NCBI GenBank assembly: GCA_019914995.1
Contig: CM034133.1
Location: 3,906,001 to 3,970,000, forward strand
Length of the DNA: 64,000 nt
Direction: 5' to 3'
Source of the DNA: Acanthochlamys bracteata
Lineage: Eukaryota > Streptophyta > Magnoliopsida > Pandanales > Velloziaceae
Shown here in pieces: positions 23,701-35,460 of the stretch. The notes under the pieces are model-generated. The model worked only from the letters and a program-made list of their open reading frames with translations, did no database searches and had not been told where the DNA came from. Numbering within the stretch: position 1 is the stretch's first letter; each line of letters opens with the position of its first letter. The translations under genes were made by a program, and so were the position numbers.

Positions 23701-24050
23701 TATCTAACTATTTTATATTTGTTGATCGTAATCTAGTCACATGGAACAGTAAGAAATAAAAAGTATTTGCTCGATCGTCTACTGAAGCTGAATACAGAGG
23801 GATGACACATGGAGTTTATGAACTCTTATGGCTTCAAACGTTGTTGACGGAGCTTTTTTCTTTCTAAAATATTAAGAAACTGTTCTGTGGTAATAAGGCA
23901 GAAATAAATATTGCTCATAATCCAGTACAGCATGATCGGACCAAATATGTTAAGGTTGATCGATATTTTATTAAGTAAAAGTTGGAAGCAAAATTGGTTG
24001 AGTTATCTTTTGCGGCTTCAGAGACACAGTTAGCAGATATATGACAAAAA
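20791..24050 (+). pseudogene. copia pol remnant (PR-INT-RT-RH)
   Basis: The protease active site reads DSRATDHM near 20964-20990, where copia elements normally have DSGA, so it is mutated. The GAG-pre-integrase WHRRLGH is near 21330. The integrase core is at 21453-21881 (LDVWGP, RSDNGVEY). Reverse transcriptase pieces lie at 22725-23230, including GYKWVYDIKNK and YVDDMIVIGND near 23170. RNase H is at 23475-24050 (TDADWAEDKTDR, SSTEAEYRG). Numerous stops separate these blocks. Confidence 0.9.
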
Positions 24051-24129
24051 AAGTTTCAAGCAAAATCTTTCATAACTCACTGAGCAAGTTGGGCATTAAT
24101 GACATTTTTGCACCAATTTGAAGGGGAGT

Positions 24130-24339
24130 TGGCGTGAATCAATAATATATTATCTTAGATATCTTTACTTAGTTATTTTATATATCTTTCCTAATTATTT
24201 TAGATATCTTTCCTTAAAATTAGATATCTTTTATTATTTAGAACTCTACTTATTTAGAACTCTCTTTATTTAGTATTATAAGAGTCTATATATATATACT
24301 TATACTGAACGATTGAAATAAGATTTAAAGAGTTTTTCA
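24130..24339 (+). repeat. 3' LTR of copia element
   Basis: Begins TGGCGTG directly after the purine-rich tract GAAGGGGAG (polypurine tract) and ends TTTTTCA. It contains several TAGATATCTTT repeats and a TATATATATAC promoter-like stretch. It is about 210 bp long. Confidence 0.8.
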
Positions 24340-24917
24340 TCTCTGAATTCATGCTATGAGTTATGTATTGCAATATCAATTTAAGTAGTAGCTTGCTTAG
24401 ATGGTTGCTAGCAGTATTTGCTCTGTACTTCAGTAATTTCTTGGGCTTTTGTCATGTAGCTGAGAGGAGTTTGATTTTGGAATCTATCTGTATTAGGAGC
24501 CTAGGACTACTTGATTGCAGTGAGTGAAAATTTCTTATGTTATGAAATTTATCAATTACTTTGTTGCTTACTTGCACTGACTGTCCGTTGCCTGCTTGTT
24601 AGAGTGCCTATTAGGAGTAACATAGCTGTTTGCACTAACATACAGGTGAATATCTATCTCAGACAGACAATGAAAAAGAAAGAAAGAAGTCAAAGAAGTG
24701 AAAGAACTACAAGTGAGCAAGTGGTTGTGACTTTGTGGAGGAATGCGTTCAAGAAACAAATTACATTTTCTGTTTTATTGTGGGAGATTGTATATTGAAG
24801 AACCTGCAAGACAGTAAGCCAGCAATGTAGCAGCTGATTGTTTTTGTCAAGTTCTGAACTTCTAATTTTTGTGATTGTTTGAAATTGCGATTGTTATATG
24901 TTTTGATATTAGAGCCT

Positions 24918-26620
24918 TACGGTTTGTTTGGATATATAAATAATAAATAAGAGTAAGATTAAATAAGAATAGATTATTCGGGTGAAGACGAGAGTAAGAG
25001 TAATAATTTATCTTATCTTGTTTGGATATTAATAAGATTAATAAAGAGTACAAATTATTTTTATTTGGTAACTGAAGAGTAAATAGGAGTAATTTTGAAG
25101 TAAAGATTGAAATATTCTTTTATAGTTTTTTGTATTTTTTGATTAAGCAAAGCAAAATTTTATGTAAATGTTTATTATATTTTGAGTTAAAAAAACGTTC
25201 CCTTATGTTTCTGTGTAATAAATATTTTATGCTTCAATTTCTTGTCTGATAAACAGAACTGATTATGTTATGTTATACATTTCAAAGAATATTACATCAA
25301 AGAATGTTACTGATTACATTATATTACATGAAATGTTATACGTATCTCTTCTGTGAACTTAAATGTACATCCAAATATTGGCAATGTATATGGAGCTAAC
25401 AGTAGCTTTCCTTCATCTTCATCTTTAAGGTCTTCCTCAAGTGTTTGAACTGAGGTTGGCAACTGTTGCCTGTCCAGCTTTCACTCGCAAATTGTATTCA
25501 TCAGGTCTCAGCAATAACAAAATCTCTGGCAGGTCAAGCAAGGATTGAAATGCCCTGCATCAATAAGAAAATCAATACTTTAATGATTTTAGGTAATGAA
25601 AGGGAAAAGAAACTAGTGCAACGTTTAGCAAGAACACACAAGAATACATACTTGTCTTGATTTAGCATATCTGCGTACATCTGAGATTTCTAAACAAAAG
25701 CTCAAGCAAGCTTATTAATTCATGAACATTACATTGGCTCCTTCTTGCGATGGAAGATATAAACATCAAGAATCACTATACATTCAGTAGTATGAATTTT
25801 GTAAAATTTTCATTACAACCTACCTTCTATACCTGGAGAAATCGAATCAGCCAGAGAAGAGGAGACAAGCAATTAAGGAACAAGAAGCAGCGACAGACAT
25901 CAGCAATGACAATTCGTGGTGGCGGCGAGCAACGAGAAGGAGAAGAAGGGAGTAGCGAGCAGCTGCACAAGTGCTCAGGCGAGGGAGAAGAAGACGCCTC
26001 ACAACAACAGCCAATCCCGTCCGACTCACGCGGGACAAGTGAAGGAGGGGAAGAAGGACGCGGCGGTGGTGAAGTGATGAATTAAGGATAGGAAAAGGTG
26101 TAGGAAGGAAGAAGAAGACAGGGTAGGGTCCCCGTAGAACCTCGAGCGATGCCCCTCGACTATGACAGCGGCGACGGCAGTGACAGTGGTGGTGGTCGTT
26201 ATGGCAATGAAAATGAAGAGAGGGAGAAGAGAAGGAGATCAGCGAAGAGAGAGAAAGAGATCGCCGGCGTGCAGAGAATGAGATGAATAGTGTGGCAAGG
26301 AGATCGTCGGCGTGCGACGGGCAGTTGGGGCAAAGGCGATCGAGATCGACGATTGAAGGAAGTAAAATCAAAACAGTGTGGTAAATACAATAACATTTGA
26401 TGGTTAATATAGGAATTTCAAATTTTAACAGTGATTGAGAATTCTCTTTATTTGGTTACACCCCACATTGGGGTGTAACAAATTACTCTCAAATGAGAAT
26501 TAATGGGAAGTGAAATTTTTCTCATTAATCTTATGAATTTATTCCTAAACAAGAGCAACCGAGAGTAATTAATTCACTTACTCTTAATTGCTCCCCATTA
26601 CTCTCAATCCAAATATAGTG
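24918..26620. mobile_element. candidate non-autonomous Mutator-like element with GC-rich interior
   Basis: The two ends, about 110 bp each, are imperfect inverted repeats. Reading inward, both carry TTTGGAT, AAGAGTAAG, CTTGTTTnGGA and ATAAGATTAAT. Candidate 9-bp target duplications match at 7 of 9 positions: TTAGAGCCT (24909-24917) and TTAGAGGAT (26621-26629). Long TIRs and 9-bp duplications are typical of Mutator-like elements. The centre (about 25860-26340) is much richer in GC than its surroundings, with GA/CT- and CGG-rich low complexity, and is open in several frames. No transposase is seen. The interior could be a captured host fragment or simply low-complexity DNA. Confidence 0.55.
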
Positions 26621-26629
26621 TTAGAGGAT

Positions 26630-27050
26630 TGTTAGCAGTATGTGTTATATTAATGTCATATATGTATTATGTTGATCCTTTGAATACTTGATGCCACTGC
26701 TAGATGATAATATATTGATCCTTTTTGCTGAGAGCTTGCCATTTGTAACACTACTTATTACAGTAACTTGACATGTCAACCCATTGGCCTGTCAGATTGA
26801 CCTGCATGCGACCGGTGACCCGAACACAATTTCGGTGACAGTGGTGGTGCCCTTACGCACGTGTCTCTCTCATGTTGACTCTTGCCTCCAGTACAAACCC
26901 ACTTGTTCTAGCTGGCTCTGGTTCTCCAATTGCTTGCCTTAGTCGCCCTATCGCGTGCTTCTTTAGCCACATGTTGATCCAAACACGAGATCCTCCATTA
27001 CGTTGTTCTGTTACTTGCTGGTTCGGTCCGACTTGGCTGCCAATAAGTAA
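26630..27050. other. intergenic DNA
   Basis: There is no supported gene. The ORFs on both strands at 26853-27161 overlap each other and continue into the neighbouring element; no domain was recognised. Confidence 0.45.
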
Positions 27051-27614
27051 GAGTGGCAATTCGGATTCCTGAATCGGTTCCGGATCGACCCATATAATAA
27101 TCAGGTCAAAATTGTTCAACCCTAATTCGATCAATTTATTTATATAGATCAAATTTATCAACCCTAGCCCAACCTATTTATAACTGGATCAAACTCGGAT
27201 CGACCAATTTAATAATTAAATTATTAAATAAAAATTATAAATATTAATTTTTAATAATAATATATATAATTATTAATTATGATATATTTAAAAAATATTA
27301 ATTTTGACGAAATTTATAAATTAAATAAAAATTAGTTAAAATTAAGATAAATTAAAAATATATATACAAATTAAATTCAAATTTTTTGCTATTATTTTCT
27401 AATTATTAAATAATATATACTATATAAATAATTATACGGATTAAATGGATCAATTTCGGATTAATCCGAACCCAATCCGAATCTATTTCAATTTTTCGGA
27501 TCATTTTCGAGTTGACTCGAAATTGATCTGAATCTGACCAAAGCTTGATCCAAATTCGATCTTTTCGGATTGGTTTTGATTTAAATTTTCGGGTTGAATC
27601 AAAATTTGCCACTC
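27051..27614. mobile_element. TIR element bounded by GAGTGGCAA / TTGCCACTC
   Basis: A 564-bp AT-rich element that starts GAGTGGCAATTCGGATTC and ends GGTTGAATCAAAATTTGCCACTC, so its termini are inverted copies of GAGTGGCAA followed by related ATTCGG/GATTCAACC motifs. The interior has many GGATC, GACCC and TCGGAT words and no coding sequence. It is non-autonomous; superfamily undetermined. Confidence 0.65.
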
Positions 27615-29902
27615 CTACTGTAATGAGCCTTCAGATCGAGCCGACCCGAAGCAGGCTTTAGGTTCGTTTGTGCTGAACATTCTAATGTTTTATGTATATG
27701 TTATAATTACATATTGTATGTAACATAAAGTGGCATTAGATATATAGCTAGCACTTGGTGCGTTGGGACCAATTGAATTCTGTGCTTTAGCTCAACTTTT
27801 TGTTATTAGGTTTTGAAACAAAAACGAAGAACAGCGAACAGCTTTCAAACTCCCGTGCTGATCAAAGGCAGTATGAATGAAAGATAGACAAGACGGAACA
27901 GGTTTTGGAGTCGTTTTTTAAAAATTCAGTTTTAATTTTATATTTTTAATAAAATTATATAATATTTTATGAAATTTATTAAAGATTTAAAAATATATAA
28001 ATTTTATACAATAAAATTTATTATTATGTATTATTATTATTTTTATTAATTTAAAAATTATTTATCTAAATAAAATAAAAATATTTTTCATTATATAAAA
28101 ATATTTTTTAAAAGTATGACTATAATAATTTATTTATTTGAAAGTATGACTATATTTTATATCATAAAATTATATTTATATATATTTTTTCAGCAACCTC
28201 AGACATACCATAAGTATAAAGTGTCAGTTAATTTTTATAGAAATTTATAAAGCTTAAAGGCTTTCTCCTGCTATATTCGTTTGGTTTGAAATTTTTGAAA
28301 GAGACCAAATATGTGGTCTAATATATGCTGTTTGCAGTTTAGAATGGAGCAAAATAACATTATAGTATATACCCAGATTTTGATTCACATAAGCAAGTTG
28401 TAGCAATTTTAAGGACAAGAACAAGTTGAAAAGATAGGACAGACTGGCGTGGATCCTAGTGAATTCAGTAAATGAATAGTAAATGGATGAAAGCAAAGGA
28501 GAAGAAGAGCAATGCTAAGGACTGCTGTGATTTTGATCAATTCTTTGGCATAAATGCCTGCATGGAAATGTAACGTGTTGCTTTTGGAGTGCACCTTTCT
28601 TCCATTTCCTTTAGGCTTCGGTCATGTTTCCACAGCGTTTTGTGAGCTTTTAAAAACTTTTTTTTATTCTATATTTTTTAATTAATTTTTACAATTTTGT
28701 ATAATTTTTATTTAATAATTTAAAAATATAAAAGATTTATATTATAATTTTTTTAATTAATATCTTTATAACTTTTCACTAGAAAATTCTAATTTTAGAA
28801 ATATTTTTAAAATATTTTTTAAAAAATAATTTTTACTTAATTTATAATTTTATCAAAATTAATACAATTTTAGATATATAATAATTAATAATTTTTACAT
28901 ATTATTATTAAAAATTAAAATTTTAAAATCTGACTTTAACAATAATTAGTAAATTGATCAATTCAAATATTTGATTATTAAATATATTAAATTAATGCTA
29001 TTAATTTTGATCTATATAAATATAAAATTAAATTAAACTTTTATAATTTTAATCCGACTGTTCTACGAATCAATGGGAATCTAACATGTTAATAAATATT
29101 GACACTTCTATCATGGAGAGACAAGTTACTCTCATTGAATTTAGTTAAATTTCAAACTTATTTCCATAGCTACATGTGAATTTATCTTACTTTTATTTTA
29201 AAATGGAAAATTCTAGAAAGTACAACCCATTTTGGAGTTCTTCTAGAATTTGTTTTTAGAATGGAGGGCCAAAACATATAAAAGTAATAAAATTTGAAGT
29301 GTAATTATTTTTAACTTTTATGTATTAAAAAACATCATATAATTCTGACTATATTTCAAAAGCTTAAGTATGAATTTTACTACTAATCTAGTAAAGGCCT
29401 CGTAACACCAAACTGACCAAAGACGGATAAAAATTCTCTTATCTCGTTGATCGTCTCATGCTCGTGATTTCTTGATTATTTAGATTCAAATCCAAACCAA
29501 TAATATAATCCAAATAATAAAGTAAATTAATGCATTTCACATTTTATTTATTTGAATATATCTTAGGGAACGTTTGGGTTTGAAAAAAAGTTTATAAAAC
29601 AAAACATAATTTTAAAATTTTAAAAATAAGTTTTTTATTTTAAAAAAATAACAAATTAATAATAATAAAATTTTATGATGTAAAATATTTATTTTTAAAA
29701 AAATTTGAAATTTTTTGTAAAATATTTTAAAACTTTATTAAAAAATATAAAATAAAAAATTAGAATAAAATAAGTCTATACTTTATACGCGATATAAAAA
29801 TAAACACTTAGATTTACATGATAAGGTATTATATGTTAAATATTTTTATGTCATTTATTTTATTGACCTAATGATGGAGGTTCGAAACCGAAACATATTC
29901 TG
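27615..29902. other. AT-rich intergenic DNA
   Basis: There is no supported gene. Long AT-rich blocks occur around 27910-28190, 28640-29060 and 29570-29790, several with MITE-like GTTTGGG edges. The minus-strand ORFs at 28254-28594 have no recognisable domain. Confidence 0.5.
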
Positions 29903-30145
29903 GAACGTTTGATAGTGTTTATGAAATAAAACTTTTCTGAAATAAAAAGTATTTTTATTTTTTTTGAAAAATGAGTTCTATTTTTTTTACTTTTAAAAAA
30001 ATAATAAAAATATGTAATAAAAAGATCTCACTTCGTAGAATTTTTTTACACTATTAAAATTTTTAAATAAATTATAAAATATATATTAAAAAATATAAAA
30101 TGGAGAAAAGTTGAAAAATTGCTTATAATAAATAGTGCCAAACGC
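29903..30145. mobile_element. MITE, family B copy 1
   Basis: A 243-bp AT-rich element whose ends are imperfect inverted repeats (ACGTTTGATAGTGTTTATGA against TAATAAATAGTGCCAAACG). It shares its internal order (GAAAAATGA, AAAATATGTAATAAAAA, ACTTCGTAGAATTTTT) with the copy at 62046-62295. Its right end is about 150 bp upstream of the ATG of the PGN-like gene. Confidence 0.7.
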
Positions 30146-30293
30146 AGACTCTTTCTTATAGAAAACAAAAACCTTATTTCTCTATAAAAATAAAATTTAA
30201 AAAAACAGAAAAAGGAAAATAAAATAGAAATATTTCCGCGCTCAAAGCTGGTACATAAGTAATGGAGATTAGAGCCCGGCCCATTAGGAGCCA

Positions 30294-32947
30294 ATGGCTC
30301 CAACCGGCCTCTCACTCTCCCGCGCGACAACTCTCATAAAACACTACAGTGCGCTCGGACTACTCGACCACGCACGCAAGGTGTTCGAAGAAATGCCCGA
30401 CAAGGACGTGGTCGCATGGACCGCCATGATCTCGTCCTACACGACCAACAGTTTGCATGAAGAAGCTTTCTCGACGTTCCGGGCCATGATGCTAGCCGGA
30501 GTTTTTCCTAACGCTTTCACTCTCTCCACTACGATTAAATCCTGCAGAGAATTGGGAAGTTTAGCTGCTGCATTGCATGGCTTGGCTGTGAAGTTAGGAG
30601 TGGATATGCAGACTTATGTGGAGAACACGTTGCTTGATGCGTATGTGGGAAGGAATGTTGATGATGCAAGGAAAGTGTTTGATGAAATTCAAGACAAGAC
30701 AGCAGCATCGTGGGCTACTATGATTGCTGGGTATACACGCCGCGGTGATGGCCACGCTGGAATCAAGATGTTCCTGCAAATGCTTCAGGTAATAGACTCA
30801 CTGATTGGAGTAGGAGAAGTGTAATTTCATAGGATTGCGAAAATATCTTTTTGTTCCGTTAGAGAATAATTCTAGACGTGAATTCGCTGTAGCTTACTGG
30901 CATCTTTATCTTTATGCAAATAGTTTCTTCTAGCATTGTAGAAGTACACCCAAAGCAATCAAGCACGAGAGAAAGAATACTTGAGCATTGACGCTGAAAA
31001 TAGCATCAGCACTCCTAGTTTAAAGCTGTGCTGCTAAGTGACATGATTGCGGAAACTTGATTAGTGATCAAATGCTGGGAGAACACATGCTTGCAAAATA
31101 TATGCTGGACGACTATTCTTTTTTAAAGTGTCATTTTAGTGGAGATTATGAAAAAATTGGATAGAAAACATTTAACTGAAAGGAAGACTAACTTGAAGAC
31201 GGGAAATATGGGCATAATGACGGAGCTTCATGTTATATCTACAGAAACTCATTTCATGAAATACGAATAGATTTTTGCTGAAACTACTTTCAGTTGTGCT
31301 TGTTCAGAAAATTAAATTCAGAAATTAGGAAAAGGGTAGTTTTTCATGTAGTGTGATAGTCAGGCTTGACCTTCCTAAAGATTGTATATAGTGCACTCGA
31401 TACAGAGAGAAAAATGGCTTTGGTGATAAAAAAAAGGGAGTTGTTTAATCACCTAACATCATCAGGAACTCAATCAGTCCTTGATTTTCTTATATGAAGG
31501 GAGTGACAGAAGTAGTTACTATCACTTTGACATTTATGCTTTACCTATTAGCCTAAGAGTTCAAGATGGAAAACAAATCCATCTGACAGATTAGCTGAAA
31601 AATTGATTCACTAGATAACAGCAGCTCTCTAAGTCTCTAATATTCTCCCTAGTCAAAAACATAAACATCTAGTAGTTGATGTTCTCCTCAAAAGGAACAA
31701 ATCTAATAGTTGACTTTATCTCTAATATGACTCAGGAAGGGGTCGAATTACATCCGTTCACTTGCTCCATTGGCGTCCGAGCTTGTGCTTCAATAGGATA
31801 TGTATGCCTCGGGAAGCAACTGCATGCTGCCACAATTAAATCTGGGCTTAACTTAAACCTTCCTGTCTCAAATTCTCTTCTTGATATGTATTGCAGATGC
31901 ATGAACCTCTTAGGAGCAAATCAAATCTTCAAGGATATGCATCTGAAGGACTTGATCACTTGGAACACAATGATTGCTGGCTTTGAGAGATCTCATTCTT
32001 GTGAAGCTCTTGAATTATTCATTAGTATGGTTTACGATGAAGTATATCCCAATAGCTTTACATACACCAGCGTCATTTCTGCATGTGCAAACCTTGCGAT
32101 ACTGAGTTGTGGTCAGCAAGTCCATGGTACTATGTTTCAAAGAGGTTTTGGAGATAACCATGAGATTTCGAATTCTTTAATTGACATGTATGCCAAGTGC
32201 GGAAGCATTATTGATGCAGAAAAAACTTTTGATGAGATGCATTCCAAAAGTTTACTTTCTTGGACTTCTCTGGTGACAGGATATGGGATAAATGGATATG
32301 GAAGGGAAGCAATTGCGTTGTTTTCCAGAATGATCAACTCTGGCATTCAACCTGACAATGTCGTGTTCATTGCAGTGATAAATGCCTGTAGTCATGCTGG
32401 ATTAATAGAGGAAGGTTTGAAATATTTCAAACAGATGAGAGAAAAGTATAATGTCATTCCTAGTAAAGAGGTATATGGCTGCAGTGTTGATCTTCTAGGG
32501 CGCGCTGGAAGGCTTACAGAGGCTTATGATTTGATAAAGACAATGCACTTTGAACCAGACGAATCAATTTGGGGTGCACTTCTTGGTGCTTGCAAGATGC
32601 ATAATAACATGAGTTTAGGTAGAGTAGCTGCTGAGAATACCCTTGAGTTGAATCCTGGTGAAGGAAAAACTTACATAATGCTGTCTAATCTATATGCAGC
32701 TGGCTGTGACTGGGAAGAGTTTGCAGGGACAAGAAAGTTATTTAGAGGAATGGGAAGCCAAAAAGCAGCAGGAAGGAGTTGGATTCAAGTAAGAGAGGAA
32801 TTATGCAGCTTTGTGGCAGGTGATAGGAAGAATCCTCATATCACGCTTATTTCAAAAGTACTGGAAATTTTATTCCTGCACATGGATGAATCAGACGAAG
32901 AGATTAATTCAGGTGGTTTGCTGCAAATCCTCGAAGGTATAACGTAG
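30294..32947 (+). CDS. PGN: PPR protein, PLS class with E motif, PGN-like, 2 exons, 568 aa
   Basis: Exons 30294-30788 and 31736-32947 join in phase across a 947-bp GT-AG intron. The protein is built of PLS-type pentatricopeptide repeats (for example KDVVAWTAMISSY, KDLITWNTMIAGF, SWTSLVTGYGINGYGREAIALF, VFIAVINACSHAGLIEEGLKYF) and ends in an E-type region (ESIWGALLGACK, YIMLSNLYAAGCDWEEFAGTRKL) without a DYW deaminase domain. PPR proteins bind organelle RNA; Arabidopsis PGN is a mitochondrial PPR linked to stress and germination on salt. Similarity to PGN runs along the whole length as I remember it, and the neighbouring invertase and DUF538 genes match the Arabidopsis order, so orthology is likely. 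No strong transit peptide is visible at this ATG. A MITE lies just upstream and an LTR just downstream. Confidence 0.88.
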
Positions 32948-32994
32948 CATTTCCTTGATATGGTCGATAGAGACTGGATCAAGTGGTACTCACC

Positions 32995-33341
32995 TGTGGT
33001 GGTATTCGTGTAATTATGTTAAGTTAGACTAGAATTAACTAGTTAAGAGCCACAGTGGTTTAGAAGTCTTATTAGTCATGACAGGCTTTAGTATTTTATT
33101 AGAGTAACATTATTTGAAACTTTTGTCTAAATAGCAACCTTTATTTCTAGTAAGATTTTGAGAAAGTTATGTTGTAATTCTTATTTTTAATTGTCGATCA
33201 ATAAGGTACTGATTTCTTTTGTTTTTTCTTTTGTTAAGCACCAAGAGCTGCAGACTCTGGTGAATTAGTAATTTAATAAAACCTTAACCTGTCGGAGTTG
33301 TAGACTGAGTTAGAATTGAAATGGGGTTCATAATCCTATCA
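32995..33341 (+). repeat. LTR remnant directly downstream of the PGN-like gene
   Basis: Starts TGTGGTGGTATTC and ends ATCCTATCA, followed two bases later by TAGTATCAAAGCTAAG, a diverged TGGTATCAGAGC-type primer-binding site. Together these mark a 5' LTR of about 347 bp in plus orientation. It begins 47 bp after the PGN-like stop codon. No matching 3' LTR was found in the window. Confidence 0.6.
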
Positions 33342-33381
33342 ATTAGTATCAAAGCTAAGATTTTCCGGTTGAGTGATAACA

Positions 33382-33543
33382 ATGCGAGGTAATGAAGTCA
33401 AGCAAGGAACTTATATTTCTTATGCTAGCGAGTTGGAAGATCAAATGATTAGTAGGTTTAAATCTATTTTTTCGAACATCGAAAATTTCAAAACATTATA
33501 TAATCAATCTCACTTTGCTGAAATTCGTGGTGGGAGTAGATAA
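33382..33543 (+). pseudogene. gag-like remnant of an LTR retrotransposon
   Basis: A 53-codon frame (MRGNEVKQGTYISYASEL...) starting 40 bp after the candidate primer-binding site, the position of gag in LTR elements, then a stop. It is too short to assign to copia or gypsy. Confidence 0.45.
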
Positions 33544-33572
33544 TGTATAGAAAGTTTATGGTCAGGTCCAAG

Positions 33573-34130
33573 CTAAAATGAATGGCTAATTACTTACAAA
33601 TTAGCATATCTCATATAAATATATATCAATATGAGTATCCAACCAATATAAAATTATTTATGAATATGATTTGTTAAGCTCACCTAATTGGAACTCATTT
33701 GTCCCAACTCAAAACGAATTATTAAGCTACCGTCAAATTAGCTAGTACTTTTTATTTGAATATTATTTTTTAGCTTTTTTACTATTAATTCAAATTTAAT
33801 CTAATTTAAAACCAAACAATCTCCGCTCAATAATACGTCAAGTGGCTCCACTTTATTAAATTTTGATACTAATTATATGATTCTATCTCCAACTAAAATG
33901 ATTAATCAACTATTTAAGAATTAGTATTTTTCACATATAAATATATGCCTATTTTCTAGCTAATATAAAACTATTAAATAATGTGAGTTATTAAGCTTAC
34001 TAAGCTAGAGTTTACTTAGCCAAGTCAAAAATAAATTGCTGACTCATATTCAAATTTGTTAACTTGTCTCAAATTAGGCATTATTATTTTTAGACCACTC
34101 CGCTGCTAATTCAAATCTAATCCAATGTGA
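33573..34130. repeat. diverged tandem duplication, ~240-320 bp unit
   Basis: About 33573-33810 and 33893-34130 follow the same order of motifs: AAAATGA(A)T, ATTAG(C/T)AT, CATATAAATATAT, CCAATATAAAA/GCTAATATAAAA, TTAAGCTCACCTAA/TTAAGCTTACTAAG, and ACTATTAATTCAAATTTAATC/CTGCTAATTCAAATCTAATC. It is non-coding and highly diverged. Confidence 0.5.
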
Positions 34131-34379
34131 ATCCGAACAGAAAGTGCTTGGGTTAAAAAAAGGATAGGTTGTATCAAAGTTAATGCTTTTAGAAGTTTGT
34201 TCTTGTTATTGTTGACGGAAGATATAGGATTAGGTCGAGAAAATAAAGTGGGGAAAGGAAATTCATCCAAATCATCACAAGAATTCAGCCAATAACAGTT
34301 CCAGCAGTTCAGGAATTGTCTACGATAAGTACGTGAACTTCGCATTGAGTTTCGTTACGAGAGCGGAAACAATAGAGCA

Positions 34380-35440
34380 GCGAACGACGTAGTGTAGAGC
34401 AGCAGAACTGCGATGATCAGAGTAATGCAAAATAGGGTTGTGAGCAGCGAATCAGTAAGCCGAGAGCATCAAAGAACAGAGCAGCGGGTACGAGAGCAAT
34501 ATGAAGCAAACAGTGAGCAAAATCATGAACACGAACGACACCCACAGTTGCATTTGTTTGTCAGCAAAAGCAACCACATTGTTGCCCTCAGCAGCAACCA
34601 AGAATAGCAGACAAGGAAAAAGAAAAAAACAACAACAGCTTGCAACAGCAACTTGAAAGCAGCTTCTGCATAAATCAAACACAACGAATCATTGAACAGC
34701 AATGCAGCTTTACTGCAACAGCAGTGTGAATTACTTCTAAAGAAGGAGCTGCAACAAAAGCGTCTACCTTAACAACAACTGCTCCAGTTGCCTGCAAATG
34801 CATTTAGTTGTCAACAAAAACAGTCACTAGTTGTCATGGACAGCAAACTGCAATCACAGAATTGAATGAGGAAAAGTGGCAGTTATTGCATGCAGGAAGG
34901 CGTTGAGCACTGTTTGCAATGGCAAGACAGATTGATATGCCTCCACAACAACCAACAGCAGTATATTGTAGCGCAACGGATAGCAACAAGCTACAGCGTA
35001 ACCCAATGTGAAAGCGTACGGCAATAACAAATAGCAATGATAGCACCTCGATGCTTGTATGACAGTACAAGAAATCAACTTGAGCTGCAGCGAGTTGGAG
35101 AACAGTTTCAATGGCACCAATTGCATAGTGAAGACAATGCACAACAGCATTATAATGACTATGAAGGGCCTGCAAGTGCACAATAAGGAATTGATGCAGC
35201 AATGACAATTGGGAAATTGCTGCAACGGTAATCAGAAGCTGGAAGACTATGCCAAAAATCATCATTTGTCGGAACAACATGATGGTATCTTGTATTGGAT
35301 TGAGATCATCACAGGAACACCCTTCACGGACTTCTTCGATCACTTTTATATGCAGTCTATGAAGATATTTGTTCTGGTAGTATGGTTGAATCCAATCTTC
35401 ATAGGCATTATAGCTTGGTTTCGAGGACGATTTTGATTCT
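34380..35440 (+). other. CAG/CAA-rich region, probable retroelement debris
   Basis: The plus strand is dense in CAGCA, CAACA and GCAAC words, giving Gln/Asn/Ser-rich reading broken by many stops; the minus-strand ORF at 34834-35460 is the low-complexity mirror of this. It ends with a more protein-like 75-codon frame at 35209-35436 and TTTCGAGGACGA, a string often seen near the 3' end of plant gypsy-type elements. It may belong with the LTR at 32995-33341. Confidence 0.4.
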
Positions 35441-35460
35441 GAAGGGAGGTGGAAAGACAC

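Larger units (their letters stand above)
19469..24339 (+). mobile_element. degenerate Ty1/copia LTR retrotransposon
   Basis: A plus-strand element with domain order gag - zinc knuckle - protease - GAG-pre-integrase/integrase - reverse transcriptase - RNase H, which defines Ty1/copia. Many in-frame stops and frameshifts break the polyprotein, so it cannot be autonomous. Both LTRs share TATTTAGTATTAT and GAGTCTATATATATATACTTATA and end near GTTTTTCA. The 5' LTR is recognisable only over its last ~115 bp; upstream of 19469 the two flanks no longer match, so that LTR is truncated or rearranged. Confidence 0.92.

Noticed and set aside
25750..26371. ORFs of 111 (+) and 174 (-) codons
   Set aside because: Low-complexity Gly/Glu/Arg or Arg/Ser/His reading on opposite strands of a GC-rich, repeat-like interior of a transposable element.
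34834..35460. 208-codon minus-strand ORF
   Set aside because: It is the mirror of CAG/CAA-rich sequence, giving artificial Leu/Cys/Val-rich text; no domain.
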